The notes under the pieces are model-generated. The model was not told where the DNA came from and did not search any database. It saw nothing but the letters and a program-made list of their open reading frames with translations. Positions 1-12,835 of a DNA stretch of 64,000 bases are shown one piece after another (the first letter of the stretch is position 1; every line of letters starts with the position of its first letter). A program made the translations under genes and the position numbers. This stretch comes from Artocarpus heterophyllus. Taxonomy: Eukaryota; Streptophyta; Magnoliopsida; Rosales; Moraceae. The stretch covers positions 31,343,893 to 31,407,892 of the forward strand of contig CM046331.1 of the NCBI GenBank assembly GCA_025403435.1, written 5' to 3'.

Positions 1-416
1 CAGAGGCAAAATGCAAAGAAAAAAAAAGACAACATTTCTTCCATTGACGATATCAATTATCATTGCAATTATGTCGTATTTTGTACTGTTGTCAAAGAAG
101 AGACACATAATGTGGGTGGAACAGAGAGCAAAGAAAAAGGAGGGAGGACAAAAAGACGGAGGCAAAATGCAAAGACAAAAAAGGACAAAACATTTCTTCC
201 TTTGACGAGATCAATTATAGTGTTTGAAAACTTAGTTGCAACTATAAGTTAAAATTAAAACTTTATAGCATATAAAAGTTTTTTATTATAGTAAATTTTT
301 ATTTTTCATGATAGTAGTTAGAATTTATAAGTTCCAATTAGGTTATCAAACGAAACTTTAAAGATTATTCATATGGGCATATCACAGAATGTATATATTT
401 GAGAGGTTTCAAGGAT
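1..416. other. AT-rich non-coding DNA with a short direct repeat
   Basis: No gene is visible. A block of about 60 bp that starts GAGGCAAAATGCAAAG occurs at 3-62 and again at about 159-219, with a few differences. The purine-rich reading frame across it has no recognisable domain. It may be an old transposon remnant. Confidence 0.4.
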
Positions 417-421
417 AAAGT

Positions 422-3400
422 TGTAATGATTGGAAAAAATCCAATCATTAATAAGCAAAATTAATGAAGGATTTTTCCATAACCATGATTTATAATAACA
501 AATTTTCCTAATTGATGCACATTTAAGAAGTCTTAATAACTATAAGACTTTAGTGATAGATAATGTTATAATTATGTTATTTTATGTGCTTCATGTATGA
601 AACATGTAATAAATGTGATGTTATAATAGTACACTTAGATAATTAAAAATAATTATTTAGTGTACTAAACTAAAATCTTATGATTTAATAATCTATGTAC
701 GGGTCAAAGTAGTAGCCTTTATAAGAATCCCAATTAAAAAACTTAAATTGAGATAAATTGATAAAAAAGAGAGGAATTTCCAACTTATTATGATTGTGTA
801 GAATTCCTATATGATATTAGTTTAGTGAGAGAAATCTAGATCAATAGTGATCAACAGCTCAACACCATAAATAGAAAATGGTGAGCATAAATTTTTGTAT
901 GTAAGATCTATTTCAATTTTCATGAGATCAGAACGCATGACAAGAATTTTTTAAAGAAATTTAGAAATTCAAGAATTCACGATATCTTATACATTCATAG
1001 TTAGTTATTTACTGGTGTAAATAACTATGTGCAATTAATATTAATAATAATAATAATTATTATTATTACAAAAACATTAATGAAGTCCACACACATTACA
1101 CGAGCCTTTAAGGCGAAAGCAAAATCACAAACAAATAAATTTCAATTCGTAAAGTGATTATGAAAAGTTTAAAAAGTATCCATAGATTGAAGGTGGACCC
1201 ATAAATTGGTTTTTACGATAAACAGTTCCAGTTATACCCATAAAGCATGAATTGCATTAAGTGCAGATTTAAATTAAATAGACTTATAGGTAATCAATTT
1301 AATTTACAAAAAAATTGAGGTCAATATAATTTAAGAGAATCTTTATAAAATTTTGATTATTATTTTTATGATAAAATTAGAGGGCTATGATATGAAAATT
1401 TTAATGAAAAAGATATTTTTTTTATTTATTAGTTAGCATTTTAAAAGTTTTAGAATTTACAAAATGTTATTTTGATCAAGAAAATGAATTTTAAGTTATG
1501 ATCAAAGTATTAAATCCAAAATACTATTCTTAGAATATATATGTATACAAATATATATATGTAGTTGTGAAAATAGTTAATCACCAATTTTGGAAACAAA
1601 GTCATCAAAGTTTTACATTTCTGTGTAAAATTATGTAAAACTATGAAATTAAAAAAATAAGTTTAGAATCATGAAAATGATTTTATGTTAGTATAGAGAT
1701 ATTAGTAAGTTCAGAATGCAGTTAGAAATTATTATTTAATTTCAGAAGGACTAAGAATATTACAATTTTTTAAAAGTACAATTATGATTATAGAATTTTC
1801 AAAGTTCGTAGATCAAAAATATGATCAACCCGACCACGACACATGTTAAAATTTGTGGACCCATGACAGTGTCTATGCATATACGTGGACACAAAAAAAA
1901 AAAAAAAATCAAAATAAGTTCCACTCTCTCTCTCTCTACTGTTTCTTTCTAACTCATCCATGGCCAAAAAAACCCAACTAGAGATTTCAACCTTCGTTTT
2001 CAACATAATCGACGACAATGGATAGATCGCGATGAGCTGAGTCTAACAACATGTTGTGTCGGCCACAACTCTAGTGGAGCAACCCACAATCGCCGTTCAT
2101 AGGGGTAGACCTACTTTTTTCTGGCACAATTACTCTGTTGTTTGAGCTTCGGTTGACATGATTTCGATCTCTATAGACTTAGAATGACGAGAAGAAGAGA
2201 ACTACATCATTTTCCTAACCAATTTCAGGTGGAATGGTCTCATCAAAACCACCCATTTCCAGCCGTCGCACCGTCGTTGGATCTGCCATTTTCGATAGTG
2301 GTGTGGCACACTACTAGTGCCAAAAAACTAGAGGGCGATGCCAGGCAAGACAACCCAACCAATTTCTAGAAACGGCTGCGACCTGTTTGAAGACCAAAGG
2401 TGCTCATGGTTGCCTTTATAGGTTAGCTCGTTTTTGCCGTTGTTGGTGGTTTCAAGTCAAATTAAAGACACCAACATATTCAGAGGACCACAAGGATAAA
2501 AATCCCCTACTTATTACATGGCCTAGCCATATATCACCGAAATCCAAAGAAACCTACCATAGGCTGTCGTGGAAGTTTCAATATCCCCGTTTCCACCACC
2601 GTAGAGTCAAATCGAGGGCGCCAACATGTCCAGAGGGATAATGGAGCAAAACCCTTGTGAAATATAGGCCGAGTAAGCATGGTGTGGCAAGAGATTTACT
2701 ATCTCTATCGTGCACCACTATGTGGGGGTTGGGTCCACCAATTTTGATGGCGGTGAGACTCATCGCCTGTACCAAAATGATCAAAAGGCTTTGCTTGTTG
2801 AAATGCCCAAGTCAATTTCATGGTACCTTCACCAGAAAGCCATGATTAAAGTTCTCCTTTTTGTCACGCTCCTTAACTTCGATATGAACAATTAGAGGCC
2901 GTTTTCGTTCAAATTGATCACACCATCGAACTCAAGGGGTCAAGATCTACTAGGAGTCGAAACCACACAACCAGCTAACGACCAGAGTCCTCACACTCGC
3001 CACCGAGGTTTGAACTTTGGGTTTTGAGATCTAGACGTCTAATCAGTGATTCAAGACTAGTTCTCAAGTGGTTTTGAAGTTTCGAATACGATGGTACCCT
3101 TTGTTTGAGCTAATTCCACTCCGTTAGAAATTGTCTGATACTGGCTGCAAGTAGATCGAGGCAATGTGAGATACAACTAGACCCGCTTAGCTCAGAATCT
3201 AGGTAAGTAGGAATCTCGTCTACAGTATCAACAGTTTCAAATAAATTGTTTTACATATTCATAGAAATTATGAAATGCATTTCAGTGATATGTTATGCTA
3301 TGTTGTGCATGATATGTTTTATTTTGTTAAGTCACGTCATGATATGCTATGCTATGAGTCATGCGATATATGTTATATTATGATTATGTCAAGTGCAGTA

Positions 3401-4534
3401 AGTGAGGTATATTATATTAAATTGTACTGCTTACTCACTTGCAGTTAAACATGTTTACGATTTACGATTTCGTGATGTTATGTAGTAATATGTCATACTG
3501 CATACACACAATAAGTTAAGTGAAACAAATGAGACAATATAAGTTAAGGGTGTTGTATCGACCTCTTGACCTATAGAGGTATTATTTTCAATATAGTTTA
3601 AGACCTTGGAGTCGTTGGGGACCTCGCAAACCTAACCTCCCCAGGATTGCACGCAACTGGTGCAAATACACGGGCTCGTTTAGTAAGATAAGTTAAATGT
3701 TAAATAATTAAGCATAAAATAAGTTGGTAGGCAATCATAAAATGTTCGTGCATGTTTTCATGAAATGTTTTTCAAATATGTTTTGCAAGTCTAATTTCCT
3801 ACTTGTTGAGCGAAAGCTCATTTAAGAATATTCATGCTGTAGGTAAAGAACTGTTTAGCGACATTTGATGGACAGTGGTGAGCGTCGAATGAATGGTGGA
3901 GATGGGAATAGACATTGCTTATGCATAAGTAATATATTTTCGTGTTTTAAGTTTATGATATTTTATGTATTTTAGTTTACAAAATTTTACGCATTTTAAT
4001 TCACGAAATTTTTTGCATTTTATTTTACGAAATTGTGTTTGTATTAATAAGTAAATGAAAGTACGTAAGTATGGTTTAAAAACCAAGGTCGTAGTCATAC
4101 AACCTTAGTTTAAAGAAATTTTAATATTTTAAAAATATACAAAAATTTCTAGTAAAACATTACAACGTTTAATTTTGAAATTGTTTTAGAAAGTTTATTT
4201 TAATTTTAGAAAAATGTTTTAAAAGAAATAGTTTTTAATAATTATCTTATGTCTTAAAAAGAAAATGTTTTAATTTAGAAACGGTTCTTAATTTAAATTA
4301 AGAAATATATTAGAAAGAAAAGTTTTAAGAAATTATTAGTATGTTAGCATTTAAGAAATAAGTCTAAAGAAATAATTATTATGTTCAAACATAATGATTA
4401 TTACTACACTATTATTACGTTTTAAGGAAATCGGTATTTCTTTAAAAGAAATATTTTATAACACCATTATTATGAGTATGTTTAAGTTTACGATTATGTG
4501 GTTAAGTAATGGCCATATAAGTAGGGTCGTTACA
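422..4534 (+). mobile_element. Probable solo LTR of a gypsy-type retrotransposon
   Basis: The right end reads GGGTCGTTACA, a typical gypsy LTR end. It is followed by AAAGT (4535-4539), and the same AAAGT precedes the left end (417-421). The left end reads TGTAATGATT, which equals the inverse of the right end (TGTAACGACC) after C-to-T changes only. That fits decay of methylated DNA. Near the 3' end the layout (a GC-containing block, a CTTGCAG-like site, a GAGCGAAAGCTCA block) resembles the better-defined LTR at 26320-29260, which suggests plus orientation. No coding domain is present, so this is a solo LTR and not a whole element. The TSD is only 5 bp and the left end is mutated, so the left boundary is less certain than the right. 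Confidence 0.55.
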
Positions 4535-4777
4535 AAAGTTTAGATAGGGACATTTATAAGAAGAAATTAGGCAAAAAAAAAAGTATTTATAAATGTTACA
4601 TTTAGCAAAAGAGGAAAAAGAAAAAATGTATAGGAAAAAATGCAAGATAAAAAAAAAGGTGGGAAGATAGAAATAGAGACGGGAAGAAATTTTTGGATTT
4701 TAAGGAGTTAGAATATTCTTTGGGTGTAAAAATAAATCTACAAAAATTTCAAACGACATAAAGAAGAAGATCGGTTC

Positions 4778-6624
4778 TGTGATGCCTTGGGGAGGGGGTC
4801 AGTAAGTTTTGGGTAAAGAAGATGCAATTAAGGCAAATAAAGAAAATTAAATGAAGTAGATAAAGATAGACTGAATAAATAAATGTAGAAAGTAAAAAAA
4901 TATCATCGGCAGTCACCATCACCTGAATGTCACAAAGGTGGACACGGGATCTTATTCTCATTCACCATCACGTAATCGCTTACCACGAAGGTAGGTAGGA
5001 AAATAAAATACCAATATCAAGAATAATAATAATAGAATACTGAATATCATTGTCGCTAAAATAAATTAAATACATACTATTGTGAGAGATGAAAACTTCA
5101 TCAACACTGGGACAAGTCGTACAGTACACGCACCATATCACAGTTCTAAAAAAAATACCATATCTACTCATAGAACTAGGTTTCGATCCTAGGATCATCC
5201 TTTCTCTTCAACCTGGAAGAGGGATTTTTAAAAAACAGAAAAACGTGAGCGGAAGGCTCAGTAAGATAATTAGTTAAAACAAGTTATTTAAAAAAAAATT
5301 ATCACATATATGCAACCAAATCTCAAGATCTTGACAAAAATCGATAAACACCTACTTGTAAGAAATTTGATAAAGAATCACCGTACGGGTTTTGGAATCA
5401 GAAAGAATATCAAAGTACAATTTTTCAAAATCAAAGACAAAAATTATTTTCATCAATCATTCAAAAGGTCAAGCATTTAGCCAAAACAATTTAAAAAGGG
5501 CTACCAAGGAAAGGGATAGAAATACCCTACCTCAATTGAAATTCCAATAACGTAAGCTCCACATAAAATTTAACGTATGCTCCTTATACGTTCAAAACCT
5601 TGAGAACTGCATTTAAAATCAGAAATCACTTTTAACAAATATCATTATGTTAATTTAATTAACAGTGTGCCTTTTGACTCAAAATAGTCATACCACAAAA
5701 TCTTAATTCTTTTTGAAACATTTTAGAATCATTAAACATTGAAAATCGAAAGAAAAATAGAATTTTCTAAGTCCACAATTCGGCCTTCCGAACGTCTAGA
5801 CTGGCCTGCCGAACTACTATAGTTTGGCCTGCCGATGATATAAATCTGGCCTGCCAAATTGGCAAAATCTGGAGAGCCAAGACTTCGAGTCTTGATCTTT
5901 CCAAGCTCAAAAATTTAAATTAAAACTTGTTTTCTCAATCCCAGAGCATAAAAATCACATAAAAAGCATAGAAAATCATAATAGAACAAATTTAAACCAT
6001 TTTCCTCAAATTTAAACTCAATTTCACAATGGATTTGAATATCTAAGAAAGATGCCAAAACTTGATTAAACCAATTTTTGTTCAAATAAAGCTTAGATTC
6101 GTTGTGTTTAGGGTTCCACAAACTCAAAGTAAGGGTTATTTAAACTTAAACAAGCTCAAATTGCAAAATACATCAAAGATTCAAAACGAAAATAAAAAAT
6201 TTTGGAGAAAAAGGGTTAACCTTTAATTGGACATTTTTGAAGTAAAACTTGATGAATTGAGCTCGTTTCCATCTTCAAATAAGTGGAAAGAAAGCTTTGA
6301 AATTGAAATTTTTCAAAGAAAATGAGAGAGAGAGGGCTGGCGTGAGAAAGAGAGAGAAGAGAGAAAGAAAGAGCGTGAAGAGTGAAAGAAAGAGAAAAGC
6401 GAGGGAAAAGAAAAAGAAAATGCTTAAGGGCATTTTTGTAAATATGAGAAAAAAATGTGGTATAAAAATATCATTTAGTATTTTAAAGCCAAAAATCAAA
6501 TTTTCAAACATACCAAATGCAACAAAATTTTAAATAACTAAAATTAACATACAAAATCACATTGGTATATTTAATAATTAAACTTAACATAATTAATCAT
6601 ACTTTAAAATTCAGGGGTGTTACA
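4778..6624 (-). mobile_element. Decayed gypsy LTR, family B
   Basis: The right end is CAGGGGTGTTACA, as in the solo LTR at 51200-53331. Several blocks are shared in the same order: GCGGAAGGCTCAGTA (about 5248), GGCTACCAAG..AAAGGG (about 5500), the palindrome cluster at 5779-5862, and GACTTCGAGTCTTGA (about 5881). The distance from the proposed left end (TGTGATGCC) to the GGAAGGCTCAG block, about 470 bp, is close to the about 415 bp in the other copy. The flanking 5-mers (GGTTC and GGAAT) do not match, so either the left boundary is wrong or one end is rearranged. Confidence 0.5.
5779..5862. repeat. GGCCTGCCGA palindrome cluster (family B LTR)
   Basis: Four copies of an interrupted palindrome related to TCGGCCTGCCGA lie in about 85 bp. 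The same motif occurs in unrelated LTR families in this window. Confidence 0.8.
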
Positions 6625-6925
6625 GGAATATCGATTTTAGTAACGGTAAGATTTATTGTGTATTTGGTACAAATTTTCGCGAAATGTTGAGGAGATATAG
6701 AGAAGTATCGTGAATGTTACTAGTTAGAGAAACCTTTCTCATTTGGTACATGCCACTATGTATATTGTACATTGGTACAACTTGCTTGCATTACACGTTA
6801 CACACAGCTCATCAAACAGGAGAATGCCAATCTTATTTTACCACTTTAATCTTTCACACACACACCAAAAAATAAAAAAGGAAGACAAACATGTAAATGA
6901 TCACCAGGAATGCTTCAATATTCAA
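6625..6925. other. Non-coding, nothing recognised
   Basis: AT-rich sequence between the family B LTR and the 3' end of the RLP pseudogene. It would be downstream flanking sequence of the RLP gene on the minus strand. Confidence 0.4.
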
Positions 6926-8560
6926 TCAATTGCTCCTCACTGACATTGCTGGTGACACAGCTAATGGAAATATCTTGAAAATGATGTCATCGACACGTTT
7001 GTAGTTCCATATCCTCCATCTCCGAGAATACACTAGTGGTGAGACAAGAAGTCCAAACCCAGTTAAGAGTTCGATTTCAACACTTACAGTTAGAATTCAA
7101 TCGATCTTTCCCCCTGAACTTGAATGGATGTTGTTTGTTTCATTTGGAAATAAAGTCCCGGATGCCACTTTGTTTGAGCAATTCTTTTTCAAAGGGAACC
7201 CACATAATCTCTCATTCCCTGCGAAGGAATCTTCGGAGAATGTTTGAAGTTGATTGCCCGTTGGGATCATTCTAACCAGTTGATTGAATAAGAGGTTCAG
7301 AAATTGGAAGAAATTGAGGGTTTGCATTGGAATTGTTCCACTGAGTTTGTTCCGCAAGAGGTCCAAGGACTCCAAATATCGCAAGTTCCCTAAAGAAGAA
7401 GGGATATGGCCTGTCAGAGCATTATGGGACAAGTTATGGATGTAAAGTGCATGGAGTTCTCTCAATTCTGATGGTATTTGTCCATGGAAATTGTTTCTTG
7501 AAAGATCAATACAAGTAAAGATATCTAGGATCTTCAACAGCTCCATCTCTAACCCTTTAAAGGTCACTGTCCCTGTCACTTTGTACTCATAAAATAGGGA
7601 AAGGGGGAAAGATATTCATGATGGGGTTTTAAGCCTTGAACTTCTAAATGGGCATTATCATTTTCAGCCACCATTCCCTGCAATTTTGTTAACCATCGTC
7701 TTGGTAGTTCTCCACTAAAGTTGTTGTGAGCTACATCAAATATTTGAAGCCTACGCCAGCTTCCATTAGCATTTGGACACTCAATGCTACCATACAACTT
7801 GTTGGATCGGAGAATAAGGACACAAAAAGTGGATATATTCTTCAACATGAAGGGGAATTCGCCAATCAGTTCATTGTGTCCTGGGACCACATTGGGAATT
7901 GAACCTTCGAAGTTGCTCTTGTGTAGATTTAGCTCTTCATGTGAATCACTAGTTTCAATCAAACATGATGGTATTCTACCACTTAAATTGTTATGAGACA
8001 AATCAAGAACCAAAATGTATTTAGCATTACATATGCGTTCTGGTAGAACTCCTGTAAGGCTAATGTTTGAGAGGGAGAAGAAATCAATTATCGAACTGTT
8101 ATCAAAATTATTGTGTGGAAGGGAAGTGAAATTATTGTTGGACAAATCTAGATAAACAAGATATCGTGGAAGAACAGGGATGTTTTCCTTCAAGAAGCTG
8201 GTTAAAGTTTAAGTCAAGGGATAGGAGTCTTTCAGGAAAAACAAAAGGTTGTTGTATGTCTACCAAGTAATTACATGAAAGATTTAGATGTGTAAGGCTC
8301 CCATTTCCAACTTCCCAAATCCACTTTGGTATCACTCCTGAAATCTGGTTATTGGAAAGACTCAAAGTACTTAACTCTGATAGGTTCTTTAAATCAGGAA
8401 ATCTTCGTAGGTTGTTATATGAAAGATCAAGAGCAAAAAGATTGCTATAGCATTGAAATATTTGCTGGTGTATGGTGCCATTGATCTTGTTATAAGAGAG
8501 ATATGAGGATGTTAGATTTCCATGTTTGAAGATAGATGTTGGGATTGGAGATGCCAAATG
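6926..8560 (-). pseudogene. LRR receptor-like protein (RLP/Cf type) pseudogene, C-terminal half
   Basis: Reading minus, the fragment shows many plant extracellular LRR units (LDLSxNxLSGxIP type, such as FALDLSYNNL, LVLDLSHNNLSGRIP and CIDLSRNNFHGQIP). The loop typical of RLPs follows (GLEMELLKIL), then the last LRRs, the IPTGNQLQTF..SFAGNERLCGFPL cap, an acidic spacer, a hydrophobic segment (ELLTGFGLLVSPLV) and a short basic tail ending at 6926. This is the architecture of surface immune receptors without a kinase. It is broken by a frameshift near 8200, a 1-bp shift near 7590, and a stop where a Trp is expected after GGKID (about 7095). A 102-bp in-frame loss relative to the copy at 60.3 kb removes about 34 residues. 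The N-terminal LRRs and signal peptide are absent, because the frame runs into hAT-like sequence at about 8545-8560. Confidence 0.9.
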
Positions 8561-10289
8561 GGCTGGCCCGGCCCAGCCTAGTCTATATAATTTAGCCCAA
8601 GCGTGCCTCGTGCTATGCATGGGCCTACCCATTTATTTATCGTGCCATGCTAAGCCCGGTCCAGTTAATTTTTGTAGCATCAAGTCCAGCCCATGACCCA
8701 TTTGTTAATGGGCTATGCCCATAAAGTGCTAGGTCTATGCTCGTGCCTATTGATGTTCGTGTTTTTTGTTGTACTTTTAGCTTTTAATATGTTTTTCTCT
8801 TACCTAATGTTAAATTTACCCAAAAAAATAAAAACACAAAATCGTAACAAAAGAAAGTGCATTATTAATGAAAAAAATCTTTTCTAAGGACAACAACATT
8901 ATAAAATCTTGTGGGTGTGGTTTCCATTACTTAGTTTTTCATGTAAATCAAAAAGGGTAAGTATATATTGGCAATTAACAATTTACCAATAACAAAGAAT
9001 CTATTTAATATTTTTTCTTTTTTAATCAAGTCAATTAGAAATTTAGAACTTTTTTTATAAAAAAATATTTATAAAAGTATAAAAATATCTTGATAGAATT
9101 AGATTTAAATTGCATATTTTAATCGTGATTATAATTAGACCACATCGTGCTTTTAACATACTTGTGCTCGTGCTCATACCTGACCCTTCAACTGCAAGAC
9201 GATTCAGTCTCCATTTGGTCACATCATTTAAAGGATGAAAATTTCGAGGAAATGTGGGGGAATTGCAAATTCGTAACACTAAAACCAGTTATAACCCACG
9301 CCAATTATACATACATAACATATCTCAAGAAAAAGTTTTATTGTGCTATGATCAAAGGTATCAAGAGCACCATTGACCTGCCTAATGTTTAGTACTTTTC
9401 TTAAGATATTGACAATTTACAGATACCTTCACCAGTAATCGGTTACATCTGAACCACTATGCAATAACAACAACAATAATAATAATAATAATTTCAAAAC
9501 CCTTGAAATTGTTGATGGAATTCTTGTCTAGACAGAGATAGAAATGGACTAGTCAGTCAAGTCGAGTTACACAAGTAGTTAGTAATTAGTACACGAAAGC
9601 AGATTTTTTACAAAGACTTTTCCTTTATTTCAAGCGGGTCAAAATGGCTTAAATTCATCAGTACCCACTCAAATAATTTAGCATATGTTTGGCAAAAGTG
9701 GTTCAAATTGTTTTCTACAGTTTCAACCACTTTTGGTATATTGTTTTCTCTCATAAAATTTAAACAAAAAAATAGTTTAAACCATAAAAATCGGCTCCAA
9801 CGCTTTTCCAAAAGGATGCTAAGCATTTCTACAGTTAGTTCTAATGAGGAATATTCAACAAGATTGATAATTTTAATAAAGTAAAGCACATCGGAAATTT
9901 CAGGGAAAGAAAGAAAGAAAGAAATTGCAAGATCAAGACAAAAAAGAGCATGTCTGTATCAACCTATTTGTTTTTGCTATGGCTCAAAAGTCTTTATACG
10001 CTTTCACACTTTGAATCAAGGGAGATTTGCAAGACAATTCAATTCATAATATATACAACAACGACTTCATTGAAAATTGCGGAAAGAGCAGGATAACTCT
10101 ATGGCTTGTTTGAACTTTTAAGCAAGGATGCTTGTTTTCAAAAGAAGCTACCAGTTTCGATATACTCATGTTTTCAAAAGAAACAGACCATCAGTGGCTC
10201 GTAGAATTTGCAGTGAGGGACCAGTTATTTCGTGTGCCCGACTAGAGGTAAAAAGGAGTACTACCTAATAATCATGGTTATTTCGTAAT
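7810..10289. repeat. Segmental duplication, copy 1 (left part)
   Basis: This stretch aligns by eye with 60303-63110. Shared landmarks are the RLP LRRs, the hAT-like junction, the GGTCACATCATTTAAAGGATG block (about 9217), an AAT microsatellite (about 9475), a GAAA run (about 9905), and TACCTAATAATCATGGTTAT (about 10262). It continues after the Tat element at 24821-24935. Between the RLP remnant and 10284 no gene is recognised. Confidence 0.85.
8545..9190. mobile_element. hAT-like insertion remnant inside the RLP gene
   Basis: The RLP frame stops at GGAGATGCCAAATGGGC, followed by sequence dense in GGGCC/GGCCC (TGGCCCGGCCCAGCC). This resembles a hAT terminal repeat with GC-rich subterminal repeats. 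The other end and a TSD were not found, so the right limit is approximate. The same junction exists at about 61134 in the second RLP copy, so the insertion predates the duplication. Confidence 0.4.
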
Positions 10290-10462
10290 TGTTGGGATAT
10301 AATTCGGTCAGGCCTAAATTGCCCGCAGGTCCAGAACGATGGCCTACTGTTACAAATAGAACTAGTTGAGTGGAGAAAAGCGGCCCAAGATCTGTCTTTG
10401 AAGCGTAAATCGAGCCGGCGCTTCGTCTTATTCAATCGGTTCAATCCTGCATGATCTTTATG
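10290..10462 (+). repeat. Truncated 5' LTR of the Tat element
   Basis: About 170 bp match the start of the 3' LTR (20709-20892) closely, from TGTTGGGATA to GATCTTTATGTG. The sequence then departs into unrelated DNA. The rest of the 5' LTR and the primer-binding site are missing. Confidence 0.85.
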
Positions 10463-10795
10463 TGTATAAAGGATGTGGTTTTGTTTAATGACGATTATGT
10501 GAAACCTCAGGAATTTGAGCCTTTAAAGGAAATAGAACCTCAAGATGAAGAACAAGAACCCTTTGAAGTTGTGTTAGCTCAACCATTTGCTGAGTTGGGA
10601 TCTTGCTCGGTCAACAATGATTTACACTTGCTAAATCAAAAGGAGTCTATCCAAAACTATAACTTTTATGAAGACGAAATCACAAGCATGCTAATGGATA
10701 GCCAAAAGGAAACGAAAGAGCAAATAGAAGGGTTGTTAGAGGAATTTCTATATGAGGAGAAACCACGGGTCGTTGGAGGATATAGAAGCTCATAA
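10451..10795 (+). CDS. Unrecognised acidic ORF at the 5' end of the Tat element
   Basis: I do not recognise this product. The 114-codon frame is rich in Glu and Gln (for example EIEPQDEEQEPFEVV and ETKEQIEGLLEEFL) and predicts a hydrophilic, partly helical protein without membrane segments. Its first codons lie in the residual LTR, so the Met at 10451 is probably not a natural start. It lies where the rest of the 5' LTR and leader should be. It could be captured host exon sequence, an N-terminal gag extension or a chance frame. The amino-acid composition is less random than that of other short frames nearby. Confidence 0.3.
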   Translation: MIFMCIKDVVLFNDDYVKPQEFEPLKEIEPQDEEQEPFEVVLAQPFAELGSCSVNNDLHLLNQKESIQNYNFYEDEITSMLMDSQKETKEQIEGLLEEFLYEEKPRVVGGYRSS

Positions 10796-10999
10796 GACTG
10801 TTGATTTGAGCTCATTGATGGTTCCAACATATAGAACACTAACCGATTCGTGTTGGCCATGTACATCACCACCGTCACATCTCATCATGTTCAAGCTTGA
10901 GCCAATAATGAAGCTCCCATCCAAAACACATTGTTTAAAGACATGTGTTGTTGGTGCAACATGCGAACCACTTCTAAATCTCGCCAAGCTTGAGGGCAT

Positions 11000-12730
11000 C
11001 TATAACTAAGACCCATATGTGGTGTTGTTTGACACTTACCATGGGCAAAAGCCACTAGCACACTCCGAAAACCACAATTGAAGAGGCTGAAACAACTCCT
11101 CAGGCCACCTTGCAGATGGAAGCCCTTACAGCAGAAGTGGAATCCCTGAAGAAAATGCTCCAAGAATAGATAACCCATTCCTAAGAACGTAACGGAAGGT
11201 TGGAGCATCTCAGCTATGAGAATTCAACCTTGAGGAGCCAAAATAGCTACCAGAACTCGCAGATGGCCTCATTGTCATATTATCACCTGTACTATGAGTA
11301 TTTGCCATACTCGGTATCAACAACGGCATAGTAGTAGTTTCAAACACTACAGCAAGGTAGACAGCAATCCTCCTACAGCCCAATCAGGAGGATGCAGCTA
11401 TTGTACACTCCCTCAACACCAAAACCAGTAACAACTCCAGCAACAACTACCACAACGCCTTCAACAGCCACAGCAACGCCTGCTATGACAACAGCTACAG
11501 TGATAGCAAGCATTCGTGCGAAATTGAACTGACAAGATGATGCAACAGAAGAACCCAAAACAACAGTCGAACCAACCGTTTGATTTGAAGAAGTTCCAAC
11601 ACAGACACTGTTAACTCCAGAGTCGATTTAGCAGATGATGAAAGAAATGCTCAAGCAGAACACTAAGCTCGTGGAAGAAAAGATCGACCAGAAGGTTTCA
11701 AAAGCAATGAGCAAGACCCCAACATTGGATGAAATCTTGAAGAACATTCGAAAACCCCATTTACAAGGAGAATTACTTTGGTCATCCCACCAAATTATGG
11801 TAACCTAGTGTTCGCTCGCTTTGACGGTATGTCCAACCAGAAGGATCACTTATTGCAGTATAAAAATGTGGTCAGTGCGACGAGCATACTGGACTTGATT
11901 TTGGATGACATGATGTGCAAGTTGTTTGCACAATCTCTTAAAGAACCAACGCTTTGATGGTTCAACAACCTACCTACCGGATCGATCAATATCTTTGAGG
12001 ACCTTGCGGACTCGTTCGTTAAGGCTTACTCAGTGCACGTTAAGATTGACAAGATGACCAAAGATCTGTGGTTGGTCATACAGAATCTAGGTGAATCTCT
12101 GTGAGCGTATATCAAGAGATTCAGTAAGGCATTTTTTGAGGTTTTGGATTTGGAAGATGGAACAGCTCGAGAGGCACTGAAGAAAGGACTCCTACACAAG
12201 TCATTCTTCAAGAGTAGTATATGCTCCGACTAAACTCAGACTCCACAGGAAGCACTAAGCAAAGCAAAGGGATGGATCGATCTGGAAGAAGAGAATGAGA
12301 GATGCAAGCCAAAACTTGCTAGAAGTCATGATCAGATTAGATGGGGCGAGAGACAACAAAAACCCTACAAAAACCAAAGGGGATGAACCAGGACGCCTTT
12401 GAAGAGGGAATGGAGAAGGAAGGAAGAGAAACGAAAGCTGAATAGTAGAACACTGTCTTCACCAAAGTACACCTTGAGCATATCCCCAACGAAACTTGTC
12501 ACACAGCTCAAGGGAAAAGATTACGTCAAATGGCCAAGCAAGATGGCGCCAAGCCGTTTACGCGACCAGTCAAAGTATTGTGAGTTCCATTGAGATACGG
12601 GGCATTTGACGGTCGACTACAAGGCGTTATGGTCAGAAATTGTAGAACTAATTAAAAAGGGACATCTGAAGGAGTATTTGTCCAAAAGAGGAAGCAAAGT
12701 CTACGGGCTCGATAGAGAAAGGGGACGATA
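11000..12730 (+). pseudogene. Tat-type gag, degraded
   Basis: Translated fragments in shifting frames give a coiled-coil-like stretch (EVESLKKMLQE, about 11125), a Pro/Thr-rich linker (about 11400-11510), then KEMLKQNTKLVEEKIDQKV (about 11640). The capsid-like core follows: FARFDGMSNQKDHLLQYKN, WFNNLPTGSINIFEDLADSF, and the CEFH..TGHLTVDYKALWSEI segment (about 12575-12640) that is characteristic of Tat-lineage gag. Several in-frame stops (for example in LKEPTL*WF and GESL*AYI) make it non-functional. The 5' boundary is approximate. Confidence 0.75.
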
Positions 12731-12835
12731 GAAGGATCATCGAGCCAAGACAAGACACCATCACCAACACCAATCAAGAAGATCATCGGAGCCATTTGTG
12801 GAGGCTCTGTTCTTAGTGGTGATTCAGCAAAATAG

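Noticed and set aside
2184..2895. Cluster of overlapping small frames around 2.2-2.9 kb
   Set aside because: GC-richer part of the solo LTR at 422-4534. Frames overlap on both strands and have no recognisable domain.
6297..6533. Lys/Arg/Glu-rich 78-codon frame
   Set aside because: GA-rich low-complexity DNA near the end of the family B LTR. A similar purine/pyrimidine tract is in the related LTR near 52990-53100 without a matching frame.
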